64,000 nucleotides of DNA, from NCBI GenBank assembly GCA_033439765.1, contig JAULSN010000004.1, positions 2,366,001 to 2,430,000 of the forward strand, read 5' to 3'. Shown here piece by piece: positions 12,716 through 23,424 of the stretch; within the stretch, counting starts at the first letter, position 1, and each line of letters opens with the position of its first letter. This DNA is from Lasiosphaeria ovina (lineage: Eukaryota > Ascomycota > Sordariomycetes > Sordariales > Lasiosphaeriaceae). Both the position numbers and the translations under genes were made by a program. The notes beneath the pieces were generated by a model. The model was not told the origin of the DNA, did no database searches, and saw only the letters and a list, made by a program, of their open reading frames with translations.

Positions 12716-13843
12716 ATTCCCATGCCCGTCAGCCACTTATTAGTTGGCTTGCTCTTATGTACAACTTACCAGCTATTCTCTTCAACTCCCCTTTTCCAAC
12801 TCGGCTCTCCACGGCAACTATATCTCAACTAACATGCATCCCCCCTTAAAGACATCAAAGGCGGCAAAGGCCCCGCCACCGCCCTCTTCATCAACGACGC
12901 CGTGCCCAAGCCCGTACCAGGGCCCGGCCAGGCTCTCGTGCGCGTGCGCGCCTTTGGGCTCAACCGCATGGATCTCCTCCAACGCGAAGGGCGGTACTCA
13001 CTGCCACCGCAAGCGCCCGCCACGCTCGGCGTCGAGTTCAGCGGGACAGTGGCAGCACTCGGCCCTTCCTCCTCTTCGGAAAAATTCAGCATCGGCGACG
13101 AGGTGTTCGGCCTCACCTACGGCGGCGCGTACGCGCAGTTCGTCGCCGTGTCCACACGAACGCTCCTGCGCAAGCCGCCGCACCTGACGTTCGAGCAGGC
13201 CGCCGGCGTGCCCGAGACGTTTATTACCGCCGCGCAGGCGCTGCACTTCGTGCTGGGCATCCAGGAAGGCAGAACCGTGCTGTTCCACGCCGGCGCGTCG
13301 GGCGTCTCCATCGCGGGCATCCAGCTCGCGCGGCTGGCGGGGGCCGCCGCCGTGTTCGCGACGGCTGGGTCGGCTGCGAAATGCGACTTTGTTGAGCGCG
13401 AGCTCGGCGCCACCGCCGCGTTCAACTACAAGGACGCAGGCCGCGACTGGGCGGAGGCTGTGCTGGCGCGCACGGGCGGGAAGGGCGTGGACTCTGTGGT
13501 GGACTTCGTCGGCGCGCCGTACCTGCAGCGCAACCTCGACGTGGTGGCGCGTGATGGTGCCATCTGTATTTTAGGCCTGATGGGCGGGGCCGTGGTTGAG
13601 AAGTTGGACATCAGCAAGCTGCTGCTCAAGCGCGCGCGCGTCGAGGGCAGCACGCTGCGCAGCAGGGACGAAGAGTATCAGGGCCGGCTGCGCGACAAGC
13701 TCGAGGAGTACCTGCCGCAGTTCGAGAGCGGTGTGCTCAAAGTGTTTGTCGACAAGGTGCTGCCGTGGGAGCGCATTGTTGAGGCGCATCAGCTGCTTGA
13801 GAAGAATACGACCATGGGCAAGATCATCTGTACTATTGCCTGA
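12521..13843 (+). CDS. NADPH:quinone oxidoreductase, PIG3/TP53I3-like zeta-crystallin family
   Basis: Two exons, 12521-12545 and 12852-13843, encode 338 aa. Exon 1 contributes only MAEVMKAV plus one base. The 306-bp intron has a GTGAGT donor, an ACTAAC branch site about 20 nt before an AAAG acceptor, and a (CT)n microsatellite. The protein is a medium-chain dehydrogenase/reductase. It has an N-terminal GroES-like fold (VRAFGLNRMDLLQREG, GVEFSGTV) and a Rossmann domain whose nucleotide-binding loop HAGASGV lies at about residues 154-160. It lacks the zinc-ligand pattern of alcohol dehydrogenases. Length and motifs match PIG3-type reductases (about 330 aa), which reduce quinones with NADPH and respond to oxidative stress in animals; the fungal role is inferred. 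It converges on the dienelactone hydrolase gene. Confidence 0.92.
12634..12712. repeat. (CT)n microsatellite, about 39 units, inside an intron
   Basis: A near-perfect CT tract of about 79 nt fills the middle of the only intron of the quinone oxidoreductase gene. It ends more than 110 nt before the branch point, so it is unlikely to serve as the polypyrimidine tract itself. Such a tract would be length-variable between isolates. Confidence 0.95.
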
Positions 13844-14183
13844 GGATGCTAGGGGCGTGTTGTTGTGTTTGTGGGGCAGGCGAGGTACATTGAAGAGTGG
13901 AAGTTAGGCAATTCTAGGTATTGAGTTTGTTTTTGTTTCTTAGGATGGCAGTAATGAGCAACACGTCTCTTTTTCCATCCCCTCCCTTTTTTTTTTTTTT
14001 GGCAAACCCGCCAGCATTCAGAGTCCTCAGTAGGTACCTAGGTATGTAGGTATATAGGTAAAGCCTGCACTATACGTACTGTATGTACACACAGAGCAGA
14101 AGGCCACCCCCTTTTTCACCCGGAACGCCACGCCCCTGCTCTCCAGCCCTTTGCCTCTGCCCCAGCAGAAGACAAGCCCGTCA
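13844..14183. other. Convergent 3' intergenic region
   Basis: This is a 340-bp spacer between two facing genes. It holds a T11 run near 13990 and a tract of TAGGTACCTAGGTATGTAGG-type repeats at about 14030-14060. No gene was seen. Confidence 0.7.
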
Positions 14184-15454
14184 TCAATGGTCGTTGAGCC
14201 ATTTCAGCATCTGCTCAAAGGCAGTGACCTGCGCCTGCTGGATGTTTGGGTCGTCGTAGTCGCCCAGCACAGCGAATCCTGCAAGTGATGTCTATCAGTC
14301 ATGGGGGCCAGCCAAGGTTTGGGGTGTGCATGTATATCGGTAAACCATAAACCATAGCTAGAAACAAAAAAGAACTTACCGTGAGGCACGCCCGGGTAGA
14401 CCTGGACCTCGTGCTCGACATTGTTCTTGCTCATGTAGTCCTCGGCGGCGGTGCGCACCTCGTCGGGGAACATGGGATCGTGCTCGACCGAGACGACGCT
14501 GATGGGCGCCTTGAGGCCGGCAAAGTCGTCGCGCGACACGAGCGTGGCGTGTGCGATGGCGCCCGCCTTGATGTAGGGCCCGGCCGTCTTGGGCCGGCTG
14601 GCCTCTTCGTCGTCGCTCGGCTGCGGAGAAGCAGCAGACGCGGCGGCGCTGGGAGACCACGGCATTGTCAGTCCCCCGCCAGCCCCCGAAGGCGGCGGCA
14701 CGGGGCGCTCGGCGGCCAGCAGGAAGATGTAGCGGCCGCCGAAGCAGTAGCCGACGGCGTAGATGCCGCCGCCCGAGGCGACGGCGTCGGCGAACTCGTC
14801 GCGGGCGGCGTCGAGGACCTTGTGCAGGATGGGCAGGACCTTCTCCTCGGTGTGGCGGGCCAGCCACATGTCGATCATGAAGCTCTTGGCGGCCTCGGCG
14901 GCCTTGGTCTTGAAGGTGTCGAGAAGCGAGCTGCCCGACTCTGAGCCAGAAGAAAAGGCCGTCTTGGTCGAGTTGGGCGCCGCGTCGCCGCCGAACAGGT
15001 CCGGCATGACCACCACGTACCCGCCCTCGGACGCGAACCGGTCCGCCTGGATCTGGTTGTTGACGCTCTGCAGCCCCGTCCCGCCCGTTAGCAGCAGCAG
15101 CAGCCGCGACGGCGTGTGCGGGTAGTCGGCCGGCTTGGAGATGTAGACCTAGAAGATGCGACACAAGGGCGTCAGCACGGCTTTCTTTCTGTCTGGCCAG
15201 AGGGGAAGGGGGGGTGGGCTGACATCTACGTCGCCGAGCTTGGTGATCTCGCCGGTCGAGGCCCGTCCCGCCGGTGTAGGGCGGTCCGAGGTGCAGTGGT
15301 CGCTGAGGGTTGGAGCTGGGGCTGGGGCTGGGGCTGGGGCTGGGGTTGGGACTGCGGTTGGGACTGCGGTAGGGACTGGGACAGGCGCTGGGGCAGGCGC
15401 ATCTTCTTGGGCGTCGCTCTCGGGGGCCTTGGTGGCTATCTCTGGGTCGGCCAT
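14184..15454 (-). CDS. Dienelactone hydrolase family protein with Ala/Pro-repeat N-terminus
   Basis: Three exons on the minus strand, 15454-15224, 15148-14380 and 14278-14184, encode 364 aa. The second intron is canonical (GTAAGT...TTGCAG). The first needs a GTCAGC donor; an alternative GTAGAT donor 6 nt earlier would drop two residues. The alpha/beta-hydrolase catalytic triad is visible: Cys211 in GYCFGG, Asp301 in EHDPMFPDE and His333 in GVPHG just before the last intron. The family hydrolyses dienelactones in catechol breakdown, but most fungal members have unknown substrates. Unusual parts are an Ala-Pro/Val-Pro-Thr repeat at about residues 20-48, encoded by imperfect GGGGCT units, and a Ser/Ala-rich insert at about 235-265 in a surface loop. 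The conserved segment SDHCTSDRPTPAG follows the repeat, so the repeat looks like an added extension. Confidence 0.9.
15300..15400. repeat. Coding (GGGGCT)n-type minisatellite
   Basis: Tandem GGGGCT and GGGACTGCGGTT units encode the Ala-Pro and Val-Pro-Thr run in the N-terminus of the dienelactone hydrolase-like protein. Units are multiples of 3 nt, so length changes keep the frame. Confidence 0.8.
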
Positions 15455-15940
15455 CTCGACTCGGGGCTCTCCGTCTCGGGCGGCTGACAGGGTCGTGGGG
15501 AGGTGATGTTGTGGGGTTGCGAGGTCGTCGGCGAGTAAGGGAGGATGAGGTTGATTGAGGCGACGTGCAAGGTAGTAGGTATAGGTATGCACCGAGTAGA
15601 ACTAGATCCGAAAGGCCAGAACGGCGGAATAAATCTGGCTGGCTCTTCGCATGAAAAACCGTCGAGGAATGAACGCTATTCCGTATACTGTAGCTATGAA
15701 ACAAACAAGACACGACTGTGCTTCCCGGCGCTGCTCTGCACTGCGCTGCGCCGTCAGAGCGAAGCCCCTCGATGCGGTGACGTACGTACCCACCACAAGC
15801 AACACGCCAGTGCCAGTTGCAGTGTGGCGTGTTGAGGAGTTGCGCTGCGGTGCGAGGGGTTAATGTTGACGCCGTAGTGCATTCCAGTGTGCCTGTCATA
15901 TCAGGTGTTTAGCTACGGCCAAGGCAAGTAACAGCTCACT
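15455..15940. other. Upstream region of the hydrolase and 5' flank of tRNA-Ser
   Basis: This is a 486-bp spacer without a convincing open frame. It must contain the hydrolase promoter (minus strand) and the short upstream region of the tRNA gene. No distinct element was recognised. Confidence 0.6.
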
Positions 15941-16022
15941 GGCGTGGTGGCAGAGTGGTCTAATGCGCAAGACTAGAAATCTTGTTCCTTCGGGAGCGTC
16001 TGTTCGAATCAGGCCCACGTCG
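15941..16022 (+). tRNA. tRNA-Ser(AGA)
   Basis: The 82-nt sequence folds as a class II tRNA. Acceptor strand GGCGTGG (15941-15947) pairs with CCACGTC (16015-16021) through one G-U pair, and the discriminator base is G. The anticodon stem CAAGA/TCTTG encloses the loop CTAGAAA, with anticodon AGA at 15975-15977 reading UCU. A long variable arm (CCTTCGGG core) is present, as in serine tRNAs. The B box reads GTTCGAATC. There is no intron. Confidence 0.95.
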
Positions 16023-16027
16023 ATTTC

Positions 16028-16031
16028 TTTT
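16028..16031 (+). terminator. RNA polymerase III T-tract behind tRNA-Ser
   Basis: TTTC followed by TTTT lies 2-9 nt beyond the discriminator base. A run of four T is the minimal Pol III terminator. Confidence 0.6.
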
Positions 16032-16894
16032 GCCTCAATCCTTTTTTTTGTCAGCTTCGAATGCTTGTCGTTTTTTTGTTGCTATTACTTCCGTAATGCT
16101 ACGAATTTCCCAACTCTGTATAGCTAAATTCTCCTCTTTCCTTTTGTTCAATTGCCAGATGGACGTGAAGGTGATACTGGGAATGATGTCTTTCAAGACG
16201 AGTTCCGGGGCGCGTGACCGCCATGCAGCAGCGCGAGACGCCCCATGACCTGGCATCCGGCGCCGTCATGCATGCGCGACCCCCCTTTTAGCACCCAGCG
16301 CGGGGGGCGCAAATCTGATTCGAGTGCACTGTGGTGCTCTGACGCGAGGCAGAGCAGGCGCTACGTCCAAAAATGGCAACTGTGCATACCACTTACGGTG
16401 CATTTATACATCGGACATCCCTCCGAACGGCTTGCTCTTTCACTCAAACAAGTTCCTCAAAAGCATTGAAAAGATGTAATTGGCAACCCGGGCTGGCAGG
16501 CACATGGGATATTCTCTTCTTCTATGGGCTGTCTCCCTTCTTGACATAATTTCCAAGAGCGAGCAACGCTCTTTGAACATTGCCACAGCTTCGGACGATT
16601 CCAGCGGTCCGCCCGTTTCAGACACACCAACCTTCAAAAGTCGAACTCAAAGGAGCGAACTTGTCCTTCCTTGAGAAGCAACAACGGACAGCCACATCCT
16701 CCTCTTTTCGATCTTCTGTCGTATGGCTGTGCATGGATTGGCACGGTACTTTGATCCTGTTCGTTTGTGGTAGCTGCACAGAGCACCAACGCAACGCCGT
16801 CCTCGTGTCTCCTTCGCAGCGTCTTAAGAGCCTCCGGGTCCTGTTATTAGGTACATAAGGCAATCTTGGCATCTGGCCGTGAAGAGCAGCAACC
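16032..16894. other. Upstream region of the MFS carrier
   Basis: This is an 860-bp region with no supportable gene between the tRNA and the MFS start. Open frames are short and shadow each other. It presumably holds the MFS promoter and leader. Confidence 0.6.
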
Positions 16895-18965
16895 ATGTTG
16901 GTTCCAAACATATTGCTATGGACGGGCCGCCACACCGAGTCAGTCGACGACTACTCGGGCGTGCTGGTTGCCCTGGAGGACGCCCACGCTCACAGCCACT
17001 CGTATCGGACTGGCCGGCGCGCGTTTGAAGACGCGACCCCTGGTGGCACCGACGGCCATGACGATGTCGACGACGGCGACGACGACGACGACGGCGGCGG
17101 CCGTGGGAAGGCGGGCGACGATCACGAATGCACGGCCATGCTCGAGATGAGCGTGCCCGAGTACAGCATCCAAGGCCTGCGCATGGAGGTCCGCAGAGGT
17201 GCCAAGGGGGAGAAGTGGACTGCCTATGAGAGTGAGTGCCCGTCCATCTCCATGTCTCTGTCTGTCTCTGTTCTGGGGGGTCCAGAGGTTAAACTGTGTC
17301 TCTTGTTGCGTGTTGCAGTGAAGTCCAAGCTCATCAACAAGGCCGTCCAGGACATTGGCATGGGCAGGTATAACTGGCAGCTCTTCATCCTGTGCGGATT
17401 CGGCTGGTTCGCAGACAAGTGAGTCTCGACAGACAAATGCTCGAATAGAGACGTAGGACCGAGTTCTAACTGCAGTCTGTGACGGTTGTTTGGCGGACTA
17501 GTCTCTGGATGCAGGTAAGCAAGCAAGCAGCCCTCGGTGCATTCGGTCTTGTATTCACCATTGCCGTGGGTTTCGGGCATGAACACCCTGACTGACTTCT
17601 CGACAGGGCGTGTCCCTGACGCTTCCCTCGCTCTCCGCCGAGTTTGGCATCTCGGAAAAGTCGGTTAGGTACACGACCTCTGCCCTCTTTGTAGGCCTGT
17701 GTCTCGGTAGCTTTTTCTGGGGCTTTGGGTCCGACATTATGGGCCGGCGTTTCGCCTTCAACACCACCCTGCTCATCACCAGCGTCTTCGGCATCGCCTC
17801 GGCCTGGGCCTCGAGCTGGGGGGGAGTTTGCTTCATGTATGCTGCTCTGGGATTTGGCGTCGGCGGGAACCTGCCCGTCGACGGGGCCCTGTTCCTCGAG
17901 TTCCTTCCTGACGCGTCGTCGTCTCTTCTCACCCTCCTCTCCGTGTGGTGGCCCATCGGCCAACTGGTCTCGTCCCTATTTGCCTGGTTCTTCATCGCCA
18001 ACTGGCCAGCGGACCAGGGGTGGAGGCGCTTCGTTCTGGCGATTGGTATTATAACCTTTGTCATGTTCCTCATCCGCTTCTTCGTCTTCCACCTGTACGA
18101 ATCGCCCAAGTTCCTGCTTTCGCGGGGGCGGCAGGCTGAGGCCGTGGCCGTTGTCCATGGCATCGCCTTCCGGAACGGAAAGAAGACGTGGCTGACAGAG
18201 GACATCCTCGACGCTGTCGTCGACGACTCGGCCGCTCGCCTTCCCAGGCGCCTGTCGACCACCCGCCTCATCAAAAGCAGGTTCGCCTCCTTCTCGGCCG
18301 AGCGGATCCGCCCGCTGTTCAGCAGCCGCAAGCTCGGCCTCACGACGGCCATCATGTGGTTCTGCTGGGCCACGATAGGCATGGGCTACCCTTTGTTCAA
18401 CGCCTTTCTCCCGCAGTATCTCTCGCATGGCGGCGGAAGTAGCAGCAGCAGCAGCCAAGCGCCACCAGCGGCAGATATGTCGTCACAGCAGCTCACGGCC
18501 GAGGCGTACCGCAGCTACGTCATCACGAGCCTTGCCGGCGTGCCGGGGAGTCTCTTGGCGGCGTATGCGGTCGACATGAATTCGCCGTTCCTAGGCCGGC
18601 GCGGCACGCTGGCCATATCAACACTGGTGTCGGCTCTGTTTCTGTTTCTCTTTGCCGAGTACGGCGCGAGATCCCCGTCGGCGCAGCTTCTCTTCTCGTG
18701 CGTCGAGGCGTTTGCGCAGAACATCATGTACGGCGTCCTGTACGCCTTCACGCCCGAGATCTTCCCCGCCCCCGTCAGGGGAGCTGGCACAGGCGTCGCC
18801 AGCTTCCTCAACCGCGCCACGGGCCTGTCGGCGCCCGTCATTGCTGCCACCGTCCCCGGCGACGGCACCACGGGCCCCATCTACCTGTCGGCCGCCCTAA
18901 TCTTGGCTGCCTTTGTCGCTATGTGTCTCATTCCCATCGAGACCAGGGGCAGGCAGAGGCTGTAG
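16895..18965 (+). CDS. MFS transporter, SVOP/sugar-porter-like, with a 13-nt micro-exon
   Basis: Four exons, 16895-17231, 17319-17418, 17502-17514 and 17607-18965, encode 602 aa. All junctions are GT-AG. The 13-nt third exon supplies N-L-W-M-Q and is needed for the frame. The long cytosolic N-terminus has a His/Ser patch (HAHSHSY) and a run of about 20 acidic residues (DDVDDGDDDDD). Roughly 12 membrane helices follow, beginning at FILCGFGWFAD. The MFS signature GFGSDIMGRR is at about 189-198. A large central loop has basic and Ser-rich parts, and the end reads PIETRGR, as in sugar and SV2/SVOP-like carriers. The substrate is unknown. The Asp-rich N-terminus could bind metals or regulators, but that is speculation. 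Start choice rests on this ATG being the first in frame. Confidence 0.9.
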
Positions 18966-20109
18966 TGTAAGTCGGTGATTTGGCATGGCAGGCAGAGTGT
19001 GCGTTATTAACATGGAAGTCAAGGAGCATTCACGGCATGTGAAAAAGGAATTTACTTTATATTCGGCGGCAGTAAAGTTTGTTAAAAATAATTCACCAGG
19101 GCGTCATGTTTGGCTATGCTTTGGGCACGGCTGGTATATGGGATTCGTTGGGTTGGCTACTCTGGGTATCTACCTGCCTACATACTTGGAAGGTAGTTGC
19201 AAAAAAGGTCTTTGGACAGAGTTTCTATTTTGTTCGTCTTTCTACCATCGAGGTTCGTTTGGGTTCCGAAAAAGAAAAGTACGATGATAGCAATCTCCTT
19301 TTCCGTGGTATCTCTAGTGAGTCTGGCTGGTCGTTATCGCTGCTTGTAAGTAGGCTAAAACTAGATAACAGCGTCTCGCAACTTGACATGACAATAGAAA
19401 CACAGTGTTGGCTCAACGCAGGTTAACAATTTTTCGTGTGTTGGTTATAGTGGGCGTACGAAGTACCTACCTAACTAGCTACCTAGAGAAACCGTTGAGG
19501 CAGTAACTATTAGAGACTCTCTGCCAGAACGGGTTACTGGTATCCTACTTTCTTGGGCATGAAATCCCTTGTTTCTACGGGCACCCCCTTCTACCAAGAC
19601 TAGGTATACCAGAACTAGCCTGTCTGGTTCACAGCCCTCACCTTCCTATGCCATGGCACTGCCAGCCAGCCCTGGCGGCTGTCGAACAGTCCAAGGGGTT
19701 GCGAGTTTGCCCCTCCCCCAGCCCCCTTTCTTTTCTTTTCTCCCCTGCCTCCGGAAATCTCCGTCTCTGCAATACCCGACGGCCCTGGCTTGCCCGGGCC
19801 CGAGACCAGACCGACTGGGTACCTATACGCTCTCTGTTCGACGAAAGCACGCGCTGGCCGCCTACCTGGCCGCTGTCCGCTGCTTTGCCTTGCCTTGCTT
19901 TGAGAGCGCCTTGCTTTGAGAGCGAGCCAGTGTTGTGCATCATACATACCTTACTTTGTGCTCCGCGGGGGTTTGGTTTTGTTCTGTGCCAAGGCCACGC
20001 GTCGCGTGCCCCGGACATGTTGACGCCGATGCTCGACGTTCTTTTGTCGATGTTATTGCTGTTGTTTGATGGCGACGACGGCGGGCCAAACAAGGTGAGA
20101 CTCGAAGGG

Positions 20110-20136
20110 ATGATGATGATGATGATGATGATGATG
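20110..20136. repeat. (GAT)n microsatellite
   Basis: Nine ATG/GAT units in tandem, outside any supported gene. Confidence 0.9.
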
Positions 20137-21063
20137 AGCTGGCCGTGCCATGTCATGTTCTCCACGTCTAATATATTGTCGGCTCGCACAAGGTCCTCTC
20201 TCGGGGGCCAAGGAGGTTATTGTCCGTGACGACAGTCATTCGTATATCGCCTCCCCTCACTGTGATGATCGGCAGTTACTATGGCGAGTGGACCGGTTTT
20301 GCGTGCGTCGTTCCGATGCCGGGGCTGGCGGACACGAGAGGAAGGCTCTAGATCTCTTTACACCGTCTCTCTTGCTCTCTGTTTTGTGTGTCTCCTTCCC
20401 TTGTCAGGGATGAGGGAGGGGGGCACAAACACTAGCCACATCCACATGCACGTTCTATCTTTTCACCCGAGCTCGATGGCACAGAGCGTTGCCCTTGGCT
20501 CCTTTCTCTCTCTCGCGCCGCGGATGACAGACTAGAGGGTTGAGGGCAGGCGACAGACGCGCTTGTCGGTGCCACCGCGTTAGGGGAACGGAGAGGAGGA
20601 GAGGGGGGGCAGGGGGGGGGTTGTATGCAGCAGAGTTGCACGACGTTACTGTTCCCAAGTCGTGACTCGAAACATGATCCCTCTTCGCAGCAGCAGCCTT
20701 AGTTTCTCTCACACCCCCACCTCACTCGTCTTCGTCTTCGGGGCCCATGATCCTGGGGCCCGCCCATCCGTCCTGCTCCCGCGTCGTTCCATCCACGCCA
20801 CGAACTAGTAGCAGCAGCAGCAGCAGCACCCGGCGGCCGGGGCCCAGCCCGATTCGCTTTCCAGCCAAGCGAATCAACGAAACCAGAACCACGATGTCAT
20901 GGTTTTCCCTCTCCCCCATCCATCTTATCGTCCCTCCGTCTGTCCTCTGGGCAACGTCCGTGACGTGACGTTTCACAGGGCAAGGCGTGAAGAATCCCCA
21001 GTAAGCAACGACGAGGATTCCACTCCACAGCACAGAGTACGTATGTACTCGGCAGCAGAAACA

Positions 21064-21084
21064 CCCCCCCCCCCCCCCCCCCCC
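21064..21084. repeat. C21 homopolymer
   Basis: An uninterrupted run of 21 C, followed by GCCCCG. Length may be unreliable, since such runs are prone to both slippage and sequencing error. Confidence 0.9.
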
Positions 21085-22659
21085 GCCCCGCGCCGGCCGG
21101 CGGCTGCCATCGGAGAGTTCTCTATCAACAAATACTGCTCTGAAGGCTCCTGGAGCTATCTAGCAGGGACAATGTTTCGGCGCCTAAACTCTGTTCCCGT
21201 CCGTCCTCCGACGCGTGACCACTCCTAGCCGAGGCAAGGTGAAGTAACTACCTTAGGTTGACCTGAGGGAGGGAGGGCAAATAGCACAAAGATACACACA
21301 CACACACGATCTGCATCAGGAGGTCCTTATTTTTCCACATCATCGCTGTTGGGGCTGAGAGAGAAGGACCGCCAGTTGCCGAGACAGCTGGCCGGCATTG
21401 TTCTTCTTCTTCGGCGCCGGGGCGAGCAAAACTGACTTACACACATCCATATCATCATGGGAGGTAGGTATGGTATCGACACTTATCACTTGCGTCTGAC
21501 AAGGCCCGCGATCTAGAATTCGCCCCGCCCCAAACACACACATACACACACCATATCCCGGGCCATATCCCGGGCCATGTCGCGGGCAGTTACGTGGATG
21601 GGCCATCAGTACTTCGTACCTAGGCCATGAAACCACCACGCGAACAGGCCAGACCAAAGACGGCCCCGACAACACGAGCACCAGATGCAGGCGGCGGGTG
21701 GCTGCGGCTGCGGCCAGAGCAGATTCGTTACGTACTATTTTTTCCCCAGTAGTACATACCATGAAGCAGGTAGGCAGGCATGCGAACAGTTCGCCTCCCA
21801 GGGCGTTACGTAGTTTTTTATCTGAATACGTATGTATGTGCATGGGTAGCATGTGTGCTAGATCAGACAGACAGACAGACAGACAGACAACAGAAAGCCA
21901 GAAAGAAAGAAAGACAAGGCAATAAAAAGGCAACCACAACAATCACCACCGCCGCCGGATGGATACCCCGTCTCTCCGACAGAATAGAATAGAACAGAAC
22001 AGAGAGGAAGAAAGGAGAGGGGGTTTCAACCCAGAAGGGCCAGAAGGGGGCAAAGAAATACATGTAGGTAGGTACTCGTACGCCTATGGAAGAAAGAAAG
22101 AAAGAAAAAGAAAAGAAAACAGACACAGAAAAAGAATACATAGAAACCGAAATACGAAGTCTGGTCCAACACGAAAACAATATACTCTAGTTCGAGAGCA
22201 GCGGAGCGGACACTACTACTACTAGCACCACACCCACACCCTAGCCAGTAGAACACGCAAGCACGTATTCCATATCTCTTGCTACCTAGTCGGCCAGGTC
22301 ATATAGACAGGGGCTTGCTTTGTGGTTTCCCGGACGGAACAGCCAAAAACGATACGGTGTGAGTTTAGGCGGGAATGTTTGGACGACAATAGCAGGCAGA
22401 CAGGGAGGGATAGAGGCATCTTCGATCACATACAGAGAGAGACATACTAGTCGTCTACGGTGTAGCGGGCTAACTTATAAGCTGAAATGGCTCCGTGGGG
22501 CCAGCGGAAAGTCTTGATGGGCACAAGTCCCCAGCTTGGCCGAGTCTCCAATGCCCCTTTCCGGGCCTAAACTTCGGCCGCCTAGTGCCATGGCCACAGA
22601 AGAGACCGATTACGCACCACGTATTTCGCAATCAAGATACGATGTTTCTCTGCCGCCCT

Positions 22660-22830
22660 CCAGACCCAATGCCATGCCCAGTGCCATGCTCATGTCGTGC
22701 CCATGCTGATTGCCTTGCCTATGCCTATGCCTATCATCCCACCCATGTCTATGGCTATGCCAGTGCCAGTGCCAATGCCAATGCCCATGCTCATGCCCAT
22801 GCCCATGCCCATGCCCATGCTATACCGATG
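22660..22830. repeat. Hexamer minisatellite of CCCATG/GCCAATG/GCCTATG units
   Basis: About 170 nt of tandem 6-nt variants of TGCCCA, TGCCTA and TGCCAA, each ending in TG. The purest part (CATGCC repeated) lies at 22785-22820. An open frame across it, with Ala-His and Ala-Tyr repeats, is an artefact of the repeat. Confidence 0.85.
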
Positions 22831-23424
22831 CCATGTATCGACGATACCCTAGACCCGTGTCGATCGAAACCGCTCCCTCGCCCCCGTCCAGATACGACGC
22901 TCCCAGAACTGCAGCACAACCATGCCAAGCCCAAGGCAAAGAGCAGTCCCGTAGCAAACAAACAAACCGTTTCCTCTTCCCATGCAATCATAGACGACGT
23001 TTAGAACCTTCCAATTTCCCCGTGTCACCAAGGAGAGCCCACTCGCCCATCACGTAGCCAGTTCCAGAACCCTCAGCCAGCCACCTCCCCGACATGGCAA
23101 CTTAGCGTGGTCGTGTGCTGTTGTATGTCGTGTTCTGCCGTGCCGTGTCGAGCCTTGTTCATGCAGGTGCAATATATTCAACAAGGCTTGCAGAGGAAAT
23201 TTTCGTAGTAGCAAACATTTGCCAAACCAACCCACCCAAGTAATTTTCTGTTTTCTCGTCCAACCACGATATGCATGCATGCATGCATGCACGCGTGCGT
23301 GCTCCGCCGGGGAAGGGAAGGGAGGCTTTGGGTTGCGAAATGTGGGCAAGCCCCCCTTTCTCCTAGGCTCTAGACTTGGACGCAAGCCCTGCGACTGCAC
23401 GTACCCGTGGCGAAATCAACAAAG

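Larger units (their letters stand above)
18966..23424. other. 4.5-kb intergenic region rich in simple repeats
   Basis: No supportable gene. It holds (GAT)n at 20110-20136, a C21 homopolymer at 21064-21084, (CAGA)n near 21868-21890, a CCCATG/GCCAATG-type minisatellite at about 22660-22830 and (ATGC)n at about 23270-23296. Open frames across these repeats are low-complexity artefacts. Transcripts of the MFS gene (+) and BRCT gene (-) both end into this region. Confidence 0.6.

Noticed and set aside
20722..21033. 103-codon minus-strand frame ending in an acidic tail
   Set aside because: Its Leu run is a CAG/CTG repeat artefact, no start context or homology is evident, and no splice partners were found.
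22495..23004. Plus-strand frame with Ala-His and Ala-Tyr repeats
   Set aside because: The protein-like regularity comes entirely from the TGCCCA hexamer minisatellite; the flanks show no coding signal.
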